Assembly (NCBI RefSeq): GCF_026616205.1
Contig: NZ_JANHGR010000001.1
Span: forward strand, 930,001-994,000
DNA from: Halolamina litorea
GTDB lineage: Archaea > Halobacteriota > Halobacteria > Halobacteriales > Haloferacaceae
Length of the DNA stretch: 64,000 nt
Direction: 5' to 3'
Positions within the stretch are counted from its first letter, which is position 1, and each line of letters starts with the position of its first letter. Below are positions 33,199-41,112 of the stretch, in pieces. The position numbers and the translations under genes were made by a program. The notes beneath the pieces are model-generated. The model was not told the origin of the DNA. It ran no database searches and saw nothing but the letters and a program-made list of their open reading frames with translations.

Positions 33199-34326
33199 AT
33201 GGACGACAAACTCGAACTGACCCGACGCAAGGCCCTGACGGGGCTCGGCGGCATCGGCGCCGGCGCCGCCCTCGGTGGCACGGGGACGATGGCGTTCCTG
33301 AACGACACCGAAACGAGCGCCGGCAACACCGTCACCGCCGGCGAACTGGACCTCAAGATCGATTGGGAGGAGCACTACAACGGCAGCATGATCGAGGACC
33401 AGGCGCTGACGGACAACCCCGGCCCGGTCTTCGACCTCGGCGACGTCAAGCCCGGCGACAGCGGCGAGGCGACGATCAGCCTCCACGTGTTCGACAACCC
33501 CGCGTGGGTCCACATGGCAGGGGAACTCACGAAGAACGCCGAGATGGGCGTCAACGAGCCCGAAAGCCACGCGGCGGGCGAGGACGACACGATGGAGGGC
33601 GGCGGCGACGACATGAGCGGCGAACTCGCCGACGAGATCCTCGTCGACGTCTGGTACGACGGCTCCGAGGCGGACGCGGACGGTGAGGGCGGCAACAACG
33701 TCTACGAGTCCGAGGAGGTCCCGATCGCGAGCGGGACCCTCCGGGACGTGATGGCCGAACTCGAGGATGGACGGCTTCTCAGCAACCAAGCCCCGGCTGC
33801 TACCGACGTGGGAACCGCCAGCAACGGCGGCGAGGCGTGTCTCACCGGCGACGAGTGGAAGATCGACGACACCCCTGTCGTCGGCGACACCACCCCGAAC
33901 GGCGACATCGAGATCACGGCCGTCGAGGAGGAGGCCGGCGAGGTCGTCGGCGTCGAGTGGGAGAGCCAGCGCGAGATCTGTCTCGTGGCGGTGAAGGGCG
34001 GCCCCTCGACGACGACCTACGAGTACGACTGTGCAACCTCCGGCGGCGTCGACTACGCACCCGAGAACGCGGGCAACGACAACCGCACGTACTACGAGAT
34101 CAGCAACGTGCAGTTCTACTACTGTGAGGGCGAGGACGGGAACGGTGGCGGCGACAACGGCGACGACTGCTGGCCGAACTCCACGACCCAGTACATCGGG
34201 TTCTCGTGGGAGCTCCCCTTCGAAGTCGGCAACGAGATCCAGAGCGACGAACTCCAGTTCGACCTGGAGTTCCACGCCCAGCAGTGCCGACACAACGACG
34301 ACCCGCGGAACCCGTACGCTGACTGA
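33199..34326 (+). CDS. TasA/CalY-like protein 3 with SipW-type Tat signal
   Basis: A 375-residue paralogue, start MDDKLELTRRKALTGLGGIG, signal end GGTGTMAFLNDTET. The mature protein begins TAGELDLKIDWEEHYNG and ends QSDELQFDLEFHAQQCRHND, the same frame as its neighbours. It contains a Cys-bearing central insert (about residues 200-310) not seen in the second protein. It is the last gene of the operon. Such proteins in Bacillus (TasA, CalY) and in some archaea form extracellular fibres; that role here is inferred. Confidence 0.8.
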   Translation: MDDKLELTRRKALTGLGGIGAGAALGGTGTMAFLNDTETSAGNTVTAGELDLKIDWEEHYNGSMIEDQALTDNPGPVFDLGDVKPGDSGEATISLHVFDNPAWVHMAGELTKNAEMGVNEPESHAAGEDDTMEGGGDDMSGELADEILVDVWYDGSEADADGEGGNNVYESEEVPIASGTLRDVMAELEDGRLLSNQAPAATDVGTASNGGEACLTGDEWKIDDTPVVGDTTPNGDIEITAVEEEAGEVVGVEWESQREICLVAVKGGPSTTTYEYDCATSGGVDYAPENAGNDNRTYYEISNVQFYYCEGEDGNGGGDNGDDCWPNSTTQYIGFSWELPFEVGNEIQSDELQFDLEFHAQQCRHNDDPRNPYAD

Positions 34327-34389
34327 TCAGCCGGCGTCACGCTTCCGCCGGTCCCCGTTCGCCGGGTCGGCGACGGGGCCCCGACGTGG

Positions 34390-35406
34390 CTACTCCTCGT
34401 CCTCGTCCGCTGCTTCCGTTTCTACCGCCTCCCCCTCCTCGCTCGGGTCGTACTCCCGGATCACCGAGAAGTCCTCTGGCAGGTCGCCGTCGAGCAGGTA
34501 GTCGAGCAGCGCGTCGGCGCGCTCGACGTGGGGGAGCAGCTTCGCGCGGTCGAAGACGAGCAGTTCGGCGCCCGCGGCGCGGGCCAGCTCCTCGCCCTTC
34601 GAGACGGGCGTCATCTCGGTTTCGCGGCCCCAGACGATGGTCGTCGGCACGTCGAGGTCGGCGAGCGTGCCGCCGAGGTCGAGTTCGCTGTCGAGGTCGC
34701 CCGCGAGGAACGCGGCGGGGGCGAAGCGGGCGTTCTCCTGGTGGGCGGTCCGCCACTCGTAGTCGGCCCATTCGGGCTCGGCGCCGCTGGGGTCGGCGTA
34801 GCCGTGATCGGCGTTGAAGTACTCGATGGCCGGCTCGGAGGTGACGAGGTTGAACAGCGCCTCGCCCACCAGCGGCGACCGGATCAGTTCCCGGACGAAC
34901 GTGCCGCCGCCCGGCCCGGTCGTCGTCGTCGGGCAGATCAGGACGAACCGCGAGACAGGGACGGTCTTCGCGGCGGCGGCAGTGTAGGCGGCGGTGAGCG
35001 AGGAGGCCATCACCGCGGGCCCCTCGTCGTCCCCGAACTCGCCGATGAACGACTCGACGAACGCCTCGTACAGCGCCGCGGAGTACCGAACCGGCGGCCG
35101 GTCCGAGCGGCCGTAGCCCGGCAGGTCCGGAGCGATCACGTGGTACTCCTCGGAGAGGGCGTCGAACACGCCGCGCCACTCGCCGGATGAGGCGGCGGCG
35201 TTGAGGCCGTGGAGCAGGACCAGATCGGGGTCGTCGGGGTCGCCGGCCTCGGTGTAGGCGACGTTCATCCCGCGCCAGCGGTAGGTGCGCTGCATACCGT
35301 CGAGGGCGGGCGGGAGGTCGCCCGCGTTCCGCGTGAGGAGGGCGTTCGTGGCCGCGGTGGCGCCGATACCGAGCGTCGCGTAACTCAGGGCGCGTCGGAG
35401 CTTCAT
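34390..35406 (-). CDS. Alpha/beta hydrolase with N-terminal signal or anchor
   Basis: The 338-residue protein has a hydrophobic N-terminus (SYATLGIGATAATNALL), the oxyanion segment VLLHGLNAAASSGEW, the strand APDLPGYGRSDRP and late IVWGRETEMTPVSKG with the catalytic Asp/Glu region and HVERADALLDYL with the His. The nucleophile elbow reads VMASSLTAA instead of the usual GxSxG; Ser in ASSLT is the probable nucleophile. Lipase, esterase or epoxide hydrolase activity is possible. The tail is Glu-rich. Confidence 0.78.
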   Translation of the reverse strand: MKLRRALSYATLGIGATAATNALLTRNAGDLPPALDGMQRTYRWRGMNVAYTEAGDPDDPDLVLLHGLNAAASSGEWRGVFDALSEEYHVIAPDLPGYGRSDRPPVRYSAALYEAFVESFIGEFGDDEGPAVMASSLTAAYTAAAAKTVPVSRFVLICPTTTTGPGGGTFVRELIRSPLVGEALFNLVTSEPAIEYFNADHGYADPSGAEPEWADYEWRTAHQENARFAPAAFLAGDLDSELDLGGTLADLDVPTTIVWGRETEMTPVSKGEELARAAGAELLVFDRAKLLPHVERADALLDYLLDGDLPEDFSVIREYDPSEEGEAVETEAADEDEE

Positions 35407-35492
35407 TCACGATAGGCTAGGGATCCCGGGGGCTTAACTCCACAGTTCCCGACCCGGCGCGCCGGCCACACCAGACCGTTTTTGCCGCGTCG

Positions 35493-35504
35493 AAACGTAC
35501 GTTT
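35493..35504. promoter_or_regulatory. Perfect 12-bp palindrome before the DtxR gene
   Basis: AAACGTACGTTT ends four bases before the DtxR ATG at 35509, so it would cover the transcription start of a leaderless mRNA. It is well placed as an autoregulatory operator. Confidence 0.45.
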
Positions 35505-35508
35505 GTCC

Positions 35509-36183
35509 ATGCTGAGCGATGCGATGGAGGACTACCTCAAAGCCATCTACGTCCTCCAGCGCGAGGAGGGCCCGCCCGTCTCGACCTCCGCGGTCGCGGA
35601 GTACCTCGACAAGACCCCGCCGACGGTCACCAGCATGATGGAGAAGCTGGCCGAACGCGGCCTCATCGAGCGCGAGAAGTACCGCGGCGTCGAACTCACC
35701 GAGGAGGGCCGAACCGTCGCGCTCGAAGTGATCCGGCACCACCGACTGCTGGAGGCCTACCTCGCGGAACACCTCGACTTCGACTGGTCGGAGGTCCACG
35801 ACGAGGCCGACACGCTCGAACACCACATCAGCGAGGCCTTGGAGCGCCGCATGGCCGACGCGCTGGGCGACCCCGCGGTCGACCCGCACGGCGACCCGAT
35901 CCCCGCCGAGAGCCTCGACCCCGTCGACGAGGACGCCGGCGACCGGCTGAGCAGTTTCGGAGTCGGTGACCGCGTCGTCGTCTCCCGGGTCCCGCACCGC
36001 GACCAAGCCGAACTCGACTACCTCGCGGAGGCGGGCCTGATGCCCGGAACCGAGGTCGAGGTCGTCGACGTGGCACCGTTCGGGATGGTGACGGTTCGCC
36101 TCGGCGACGGGGACGAGCAGAGCCTCCCCGAGGACGTGGCCGACGCCATCAGGGTTCGGCCCACGATGAACGAGGCCACCTGA
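35509..36183 (+). CDS. DtxR/MntR-family metal-dependent regulator with FeoA domain
   Basis: The 224-residue repressor has a winged helix (MEDYLKAIYVLQREEGPPVS to LIEREKYRGVEL), the metal-binding dimer domain (HHRLLEAYLAEHLDFDWSEV, EADTLEHHISEALERR with Glu/His ligands) and a C-terminal FeoA/SH3-like domain (about 150-215). The next gene starts two bases after its stop and encodes a GDT1-type cation transporter. The pair suggests control of manganese or iron, with the palindrome at 35493-35504 as a possible operator. Start chosen at 35509 since the product then begins right before the winged helix. Confidence 0.87.
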   Translation: MLSDAMEDYLKAIYVLQREEGPPVSTSAVAEYLDKTPPTVTSMMEKLAERGLIEREKYRGVELTEEGRTVALEVIRHHRLLEAYLAEHLDFDWSEVHDEADTLEHHISEALERRMADALGDPAVDPHGDPIPAESLDPVDEDAGDRLSSFGVGDRVVVSRVPHRDQAELDYLAEAGLMPGTEVEVVDVAPFGMVTVRLGDGDEQSLPEDVADAIRVRPTMNEAT

Positions 36184-36185
36184 CT

Positions 36186-36959
36186 ATGCCCGCGGCGGTT
36201 GCGCTGCCCCTCCAGTCCGGGCTGGACGCCGTCGTCTCCCGGTACTCCGGCAACGGCCCGCTGGCCGCAGCGTTCTTGGCGAACCTCCTCGCGACGTTCG
36301 GCGACAAGGGGCAACTGGTGGTGATCACGCTGGCCACCCGTCAAGACGCCAAGAACGTCTTCCTCGGCGCCATGGGGGCGTTCACGCTCTGGTCGGCGCT
36401 GGAGGTCGTGTTCGGCCAGTACGTCGTCTCGGTTCTCCCCGCCGGCACCGTGACGCTGCTCACTGGCGGGCTCTTCCTCGTGTTCGGGCTCTGGACCGCT
36501 CGATCGGCGGCGACGGCGCTCGGTGACGGGGCGCAGTCCCGGTCGATGACTGCCGGCACCGGCCTCGACGTCGGTCTCACCGGGCGATTGATCCCGGAGC
36601 CGATGCTCGCCCGGATCGGGAGCTACGGCGGCCTCCTGACGGCGTTCCTGTTCGTGCTGTTCGCGGAGTTCGGCGACAAGACCCAACTGCTGACGATCAA
36701 CCTCGCGGCGACGTTCCAGCACGCGCCGGTCGCAGTGTTCGTCGGCGTGATCGGCGCGTTGGGACTGAGGACCGGCGTCGACGCCGTCATCGGCGACCGG
36801 GTCGAGGCCGCGCTCCCGACCGCGTACATCGAGGCCGGCGCCGCCGTGGTGTTCCTCGCATTCGGTGCGGTCGTCCTCGGGGCGCCGGTCGCCGTCCTGT
36901 ACGCTTCCGTCGGGGCGCTGATCGTGGCCGCAGTCGTCGGCCTCTCCCGTCGTCGCTGA
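36186..36959 (+). CDS. TMEM165/GDT1 family cation transporter
   Basis: The 257-residue membrane protein has two homologous halves of three helices, as in UPF0016/GDT1 proteins that export Mn2+ or Ca2+. The family motif ExGDK(T/S) is complete in the second half (EFGDKT, residues 161-166). In the first half it reads TFGDKG (37-42), so the Glu and the final Ser/Thr are both replaced, which may alter ion binding. The gene follows a DtxR-type regulator by two bases, indicating a manganese-efflux unit. Confidence 0.85.
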   Translation: MPAAVALPLQSGLDAVVSRYSGNGPLAAAFLANLLATFGDKGQLVVITLATRQDAKNVFLGAMGAFTLWSALEVVFGQYVVSVLPAGTVTLLTGGLFLVFGLWTARSAATALGDGAQSRSMTAGTGLDVGLTGRLIPEPMLARIGSYGGLLTAFLFVLFAEFGDKTQLLTINLAATFQHAPVAVFVGVIGALGLRTGVDAVIGDRVEAALPTAYIEAGAAVVFLAFGAVVLGAPVAVLYASVGALIVAAVVGLSRRR

Positions 36960-37001
36960 GAAACCGGGCGATTTTTCGCGTTTTCGGCCCTTCAGTAGGT
37001 C

Positions 37002-37721
37002 GTGATCGAGGTCGTTCCGACGCTGTTCGCGGGCGCGGTGTTCGGGCTGGCGCTGGCCGCGCCGCCCGGGCCGATGAACGCCGTCATCGCCGAGGAGAGC
37101 GTGCTCCGCGGCTGGCTGGCCGGAATCAAGGCCGGCCTCGGCGCCGGGCTGGCGGACTTCGTCTTCTTCCTGCTCGCCCTTGCGGGCGTCGTCGGAATCG
37201 TCGACCGCTCGCCGACGCTGAAGGGCGTCCTGTTCGGCGTCGGCGGGCTACTGATGCTCTACTTCGCCTACGACGCCGCCACGAGCGTACGGGCGTCGTT
37301 CGCGCCGGAGAGCGTCGACGCCGCCGAGGGCGGGGCGAGTGGGGTCGACGCGGTCGACCACGGGACGTCGACGGGCTTCCGCCGCGCGTTCGCGCTCGCT
37401 CTCACGAACCCGTACCAGATCCTCTTCTGGCTGACCGTCGGCGTCGGGCTGCTGGACCCGGGAACCCTCGACGTGCTGGCGGTGCTGCCGGGGGTCGGCG
37501 ACGCGCTCGCCGGCGTCTTCGTCGTCGAGACCGGCAGCGTCGCGCTGATCGTCGGGCTGTTCGGCGGGATCGGGCTCTGGCTGGCGTGTTTCCCCGCGGC
37601 GTTGGTGCGGGCGGGCCGCCGGATCGAGTCGTTCGCGCCGGCGGTCGCCGCGGTGAGCGCGCTGGTGCTCGGGGGGTTCGGCGTCGCCTACCTCTTCGAG
37701 GCGTGGCGCGTCCTCGCCTGA
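37002..37721 (+). CDS. LysE-family exporter
   Basis: A 239-residue membrane protein with six helices. The first helix and loop show the RhtB/LysE signature (LAAPPGPMNAVIAEESVLRGWLAGIKAGLGAGLADFVFF), and later LALTNPYQILFWLTVGVGLL is typical. Such proteins export amino acids or small solutes; the substrate is not evident. GTG start. It could be cotranscribed with the GDT1 gene (42-base gap). Confidence 0.83.
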   Translation: MIEVVPTLFAGAVFGLALAAPPGPMNAVIAEESVLRGWLAGIKAGLGAGLADFVFFLLALAGVVGIVDRSPTLKGVLFGVGGLLMLYFAYDAATSVRASFAPESVDAAEGGASGVDAVDHGTSTGFRRAFALALTNPYQILFWLTVGVGLLDPGTLDVLAVLPGVGDALAGVFVVETGSVALIVGLFGGIGLWLACFPAALVRAGRRIESFAPAVAAVSALVLGGFGVAYLFEAWRVLA

Positions 37722-37767
37722 GAACCCGTCGCGAACCGTTTTTCACGTCGGGGCGTGACCTCAGCCC

Positions 37768-38814
37768 ATGTTCGACAAATCGTCGTGGATCCGTCTCCCG
37801 CGGAACGTCCTCGTCGGTCACGGGATGCTCGACGACCTCGGGGCGGCCGTCGACGAACTCTACCTCTCGGGGAGCCCCCTGATCGTCACCAGCCCGTCGC
37901 CCGACCAGATCGTCGGCGAGCGGGTCCGGAGGCAGCTGCCGAACCCCGAGACGGTCATCGTCGGCGAGGCGGGCTTCGACCAAGTCCAGAAAGTCATCGA
38001 CGCCGCGCGGGCGATGGACGCGGGCTACCTCGTCGGCCTCGGCGGCGGGAAACCGATCGACACCGCGAAGATGGCCAGCGACGAACTCGGCGTCGGCTTC
38101 GTCTCGGTGCCGACGGCCGCCAGCCACGACGGGATCGTCTCCGGCCGGGGGTCGATCCCGGAGGGCGACACGCGCCACTCCGTCGCCGCCGAGCCGCCGC
38201 TGGCGGTCGTCGCCGACACCGAGGTGATCGCCGACGCGCCGTGGGAGCTGACCACCGCGGGCTGTGCGGACATCATCTCGAACTACACCGCCGTCGCCGA
38301 CTGGCAGCTCGCCCGCCGGCTCAAGGGCGTGGAGTACTCTGAGTACGGTGGCGCGCTCGCCCGGATGACCGCCGAGATGCTCGTCGACAACGCCGACCTG
38401 ATCCGGCCGGGGCTGGAGGAGTCGGCCTGGATCGTCGTGAAGGCGCTCGTCTCCTCGGGCGTCGCGATGTCGATCGCCGGCTCCTCGCGACCGGCGTCGG
38501 GCGCCGAGCACCTCTTCTCGCACCAACTCGACCGGATCGCGCCGGGCCGGGCGCTCCACGGCCACCAAGTCGGCGTCGGCTCGATCATGACCGCCTACCT
38601 CCACGACGGCCCGGACGGGATGTGGCAGGACATCCGCGCCGCGCTGGACAGCCTCGACGCGCCGACGACGGCCGCGGACCTCGACGTGACCGAGGACGAA
38701 CTGCTGGAGGCGCTGACCACCGCCCACGAGATCCGTGACCGCTACACGGTGCTGGGCGACGGGATCACCGAGAAGGCAGCGCGGGAGATGGCTGAGACCA
38801 CCGGCGTCATCTGA
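37768..38814 (+). CDS. egsA: sn-Glycerol-1-phosphate dehydrogenase
   Basis: The 348-residue enzyme reduces dihydroxyacetone phosphate to sn-glycerol-1-phosphate, the backbone of archaeal ether lipids. It has the NAD(P)-binding run YLVGLGGGKPIDTAKMAS, the FVSVPTAASHDGIVSGRGSI segment and metal-ligand His residues in ASGAEHLFSHQLD and ALHGHQVGVG. Length and motifs are those of archaeal EgsA. A strong inverted repeat follows the stop codon. Confidence 0.95.
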   Translation: MFDKSSWIRLPRNVLVGHGMLDDLGAAVDELYLSGSPLIVTSPSPDQIVGERVRRQLPNPETVIVGEAGFDQVQKVIDAARAMDAGYLVGLGGGKPIDTAKMASDELGVGFVSVPTAASHDGIVSGRGSIPEGDTRHSVAAEPPLAVVADTEVIADAPWELTTAGCADIISNYTAVADWQLARRLKGVEYSEYGGALARMTAEMLVDNADLIRPGLEESAWIVVKALVSSGVAMSIAGSSRPASGAEHLFSHQLDRIAPGRALHGHQVGVGSIMTAYLHDGPDGMWQDIRAALDSLDAPTTAADLDVTEDELLEALTTAHEIRDRYTVLGDGITEKAAREMAETTGVI

Positions 38815-38816
38815 CC

Positions 38817-38875
38817 GGCCTTTTGCTGTGGTCCTCGTTTTCACCGGCCCCCGGCGAACGCGCTAGCAAAAGGCC
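38817..38875. repeat. 11-bp perfect inverted repeat downstream of egsA
   Basis: GGCCTTTTGCT (38817-38827) and AGCAAAAGGCC (38865-38875) are exact reverse complements 37 bases apart. The T-run in either orientation is suited to transcription termination of egsA from the left and of a possible leftward RNA from the right. It may serve as a two-way terminator. Confidence 0.5.
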
Positions 38876-39165
38876 CGAGCAATAGCCATCGTCACTTCCT
38901 CTGGGGGTTCCTCGGCCCCAGCGAGGGACCGCTCGCCGTCGACGTACCCGAGCCGGCGGCTACGTGGAGTGAGAACAGCCCCGAGCGGGGAGCAATCGCT
39001 CGGGTGCTGAGAACCGCCGCGCGACCTGTCCTGGGTCGCGCGGCGAAAGTGGTCGGTCGAGCCGGTGGCGCCAGATCCGCCGCGCCGTGGGGGCCACCCC
39101 GTCGCGGCGGGAGTCGGCCCGTCCGACCGGAGACGGGTGCGTCGCCATCACCCGTACCTGACACT
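38876..39165 (-). ncRNA. Candidate structured non-coding RNA, unidentified
   Basis: This protein-free segment is packed with strong hairpins: CTGGGG/CCCCAG near 38899, CCCGAGCG/CGCTCGGG at about 38980-39005, and a 12-bp stem CGCCGCGCGACC/GGTCGCGCGGCG around 39012-39043. On the minus strand a good promoter (CCCGAAGTTTATC, 39180-39193) would start an RNA near 39155, and the T-run at 38868-38871 could end it, giving about 290 bases. I do not find the conserved cores of RNase P RNA, and the SRP RNA helix 8 core is not convincing. Strand and identity are therefore open. Confidence 0.35.
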
Positions 39166-39179
39166 GATGCGTGGTCGCT

Positions 39180-39193
39180 GATAAACTTCGGGG
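39180..39193 (-). promoter_or_regulatory. BRE/TATA promoter facing the structured segment
   Basis: On the minus strand it reads CCCGAAGTTTATC, a close match to haloarchaeal stable-RNA and mRNA promoters. It lies just after the HIT gene end and has no protein gene downstream within 390 bases. Confidence 0.45.
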
Positions 39194-39205
39194 TATCGGC
39201 TCGAC

Positions 39206-39613
39206 TCAATCGCGGTCGCGGACCGCGGCAGCGAGGTCGGCGGCGTCGGCGTGGTCCAGCGCGGTGCGGTCGAGCGAGAGCGACACGTCATCGTTGTCAG
39301 CCCGTGGAACGAGGTGGACGTGGGCGTGGTCGACCGAGCCGACCAGCGAACCCGAGGTGTAGAAGACGCTGAACCCCTCGGTCCCGAGCACGGCCCGGAG
39401 ATCACCCGCCAGGCCGTCGACGGCTTCGAAGACGCCGGGAGTGGCCGCTTCACTGACGCCCAGCAGTTCCTCTCGGTGGGATTTCGGCATCACGACCGCG
39501 TGCCCCTCGCGTGCGGGGTTCTCGTCGAGGAAGGCGAGGACCCCCTCACGGTCGAAGAGGACGTGGACGTCGCGCTCGCCGGCGGCGATCGAACAGAACT
39601 CACAGGCAGCCAT
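39206..39613 (-). CDS. HIT-family nucleotide hydrolase/transferase
   Basis: A 135-residue HIT protein with the histidine triad HAHVHLV (His96, 98, 100) and an N-terminal zinc-type CxxC (CEFC). It probably cleaves nucleoside phosphoramidates or dinucleoside polyphosphates, as in HINT. The ATG at 39613 gives the standard start MAACEFCSIAAGE; the frame stays open far upstream but without homology. It is divergent from the DUF420 gene. Confidence 0.92.
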   Translation of the reverse strand: MAACEFCSIAAGERDVHVLFDREGVLAFLDENPAREGHAVVMPKSHREELLGVSEAATPGVFEAVDGLAGDLRAVLGTEGFSVFYTSGSLVGSVDHAHVHLVPRADNDDVSLSLDRTALDHADAADLAAAVRDRD

Positions 39614-39697
39614 ACCGGTCCAACGTGGCGGGTCGGGAAAGCGTTGGTCCCGGCCGGAACCCGGAACCGCCTTGTCGCTCCGGAGCCACCCACCGAT

Positions 39698-40303
39698 ATG
39701 CTCGAAGACCTCCGCTCTCGTGCACGCGCACGGCCGCGAGCGACCGTCGCCGTGCTCTCGGTCGTCGGCTACGCGCTGGTGATCGGCACGTTCGCCGGTG
39801 TCATCCCCGAGCGCGTGTTCCCCGACCTGACGAACGCGCAGGTGAACCTCTTCTCCCACGCCATCGCGGCGATCAACACCACCGCGACGGTGCTGTTGAT
39901 CCTCGGCTGGAAGTGGATCCGCGACAACGAGGTCGACAAACACCGCGCGGCGATGGGGAGCGCCTTCGGCCTGATCATGGTGTTCCTCGTGCTCTACCTC
40001 TGGAAGATCGGCGGCGGGGGGACCAAGGAACTGGTGGGCGCGCCCGACCTCGTCTACTACGCCTACCTGCTGATGCTCGCGGTCCACATCATCCTCTCGG
40101 TGATCTCGGTCCCGGTCGTGCTCTACGCACTGGTGCTCGGGCTCACCCATACGCCCCACGAACTCAGGACCGAGACGCCCCACAAGAAGGTGGGCCGCAT
40201 CGCCGCCGGCGCGTGGATCCTCTCGCTGTCGATGGGCGTGCTGACCTACGTGATCCTCAACTGGGTCTACAGCTACGAGTTCGCCGCCGGCACCGGGATG
40301 TAG
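39698..40303 (+). CDS. DUF420 membrane protein
   Basis: The 201-residue protein has five membrane helices and conserved His residues in FSHAIAAIN, DKHRAAM, LAVHIILS and ETPHKKVGR. This pattern is DUF420 (related to CtaM/YozB), linked to heme-copper oxidase assembly. Start at 39698. No oxidase genes adjoin, though the bc-type complex begins 1.3 kb downstream. Confidence 0.82.
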   Translation: MLEDLRSRARARPRATVAVLSVVGYALVIGTFAGVIPERVFPDLTNAQVNLFSHAIAAINTTATVLLILGWKWIRDNEVDKHRAAMGSAFGLIMVFLVLYLWKIGGGGTKELVGAPDLVYYAYLLMLAVHIILSVISVPVVLYALVLGLTHTPHELRTETPHKKVGRIAAGAWILSLSMGVLTYVILNWVYSYEFAAGTGM

Positions 40304-40396
40304 GCCTCGGCGGCCGTCGACGCCACTCGTCCCCGCGTCGACGCCGTTCCGATGCGGGACCGAACCGTTCAACCCCCGGCGAACGGAACGCCGGGT

Positions 40397-41080
40397 ATGG
40401 GCGAGCCACTCGACCCCCGGCGCGAGCAGGCGATCGAAGTCATCGACCGTCTCGAAACTGAGTACCCCGACTCCACCATCTCGCTGAACTTCGACAGCCG
40501 ACTCCAACTCCTGATCGCGGTCGTCCTCTCCGCGCAGTGTACCGACGAGCGCGTCAACGAGGTCACCGCGGACCTGTTCCAGAAGTACGAGACCGCCGCG
40601 GACTTCGCGGCCGCCGACGAGGAGCAACTCGCCGAGGACATCTACGGGATCACCTTCCACAACAGCAAGGCCGGCTACCTCAAGAGCATCGGCGAGGACA
40701 TCGTCGAGAAACACGACGGCGAGGTGCCGGACACGATGGGTGACCTCACCGACCTCTCCGGCGTCGGCCGGAAGACCGCCAACGTAGTCCTGCAGCACGC
40801 CCACGACGTGGTCGAGGGCATCGTCGTCGACACGCACGTCCAACGGATCTCCCGCCGGCTGGGCCTGACCGAGGAGGAACGGCCCGAGGCCATCGAGCAG
40901 GACCTGCTCGAGTTCGTGCCCGAGAACTACTGGCAGCAGTTCACCCACCTGTTCATCGACCACGGCCGTGCCGTCTGTACGGCTCGAAACCCCGACTGCA
41001 GCGACTGCGTGCTGGCGGACATCTGCCCTTCCGAGAAGGGCGACAGCGCGGTCGATCTGGCCAGCGGCGAGGCGTGGTGA
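40397..41080 (+). CDS. nth: Endonuclease III (DNA glycosylase/AP lyase)
   Basis: The 227-residue base-excision repair enzyme removes oxidised pyrimidines. The helix-hairpin-helix LSGVGRKTANVV (120-131) includes the catalytic Lys126, Asp145 lies in VVDTHVQR, and a 4Fe-4S cluster is bound by Cys194-x6-Cys201-x2-Cys204-x5-Cys210. ATG at 40397 gives the expected start; the upstream in-frame ATG adds 15 residues. Confidence 0.96.
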   Translation: MGEPLDPRREQAIEVIDRLETEYPDSTISLNFDSRLQLLIAVVLSAQCTDERVNEVTADLFQKYETAADFAAADEEQLAEDIYGITFHNSKAGYLKSIGEDIVEKHDGEVPDTMGDLTDLSGVGRKTANVVLQHAHDVVEGIVVDTHVQRISRRLGLTEEERPEAIEQDLLEFVPENYWQQFTHLFIDHGRAVCTARNPDCSDCVLADICPSEKGDSAVDLASGEAW

Positions 41081-41112
41081 GCGCACTCGGCTCCTAACTG
41101 GTCACTAGACTC

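Noticed and set aside
30677-34326. The three SipW-type genes as a recent transposition or mobile unit
   Set aside because: No terminal repeats, transposase or target duplication; tandem gene duplication is sufficient.
38876-39165. Calling the structured segment RNase P RNA or SRP RNA
   Set aside because: The conserved GAGGAAAGTC and ACAGAAAC-type cores of RNase P are not seen, and the SRP helix 8 likeness is not backed by pairing of the flanks. I left it as unidentified.
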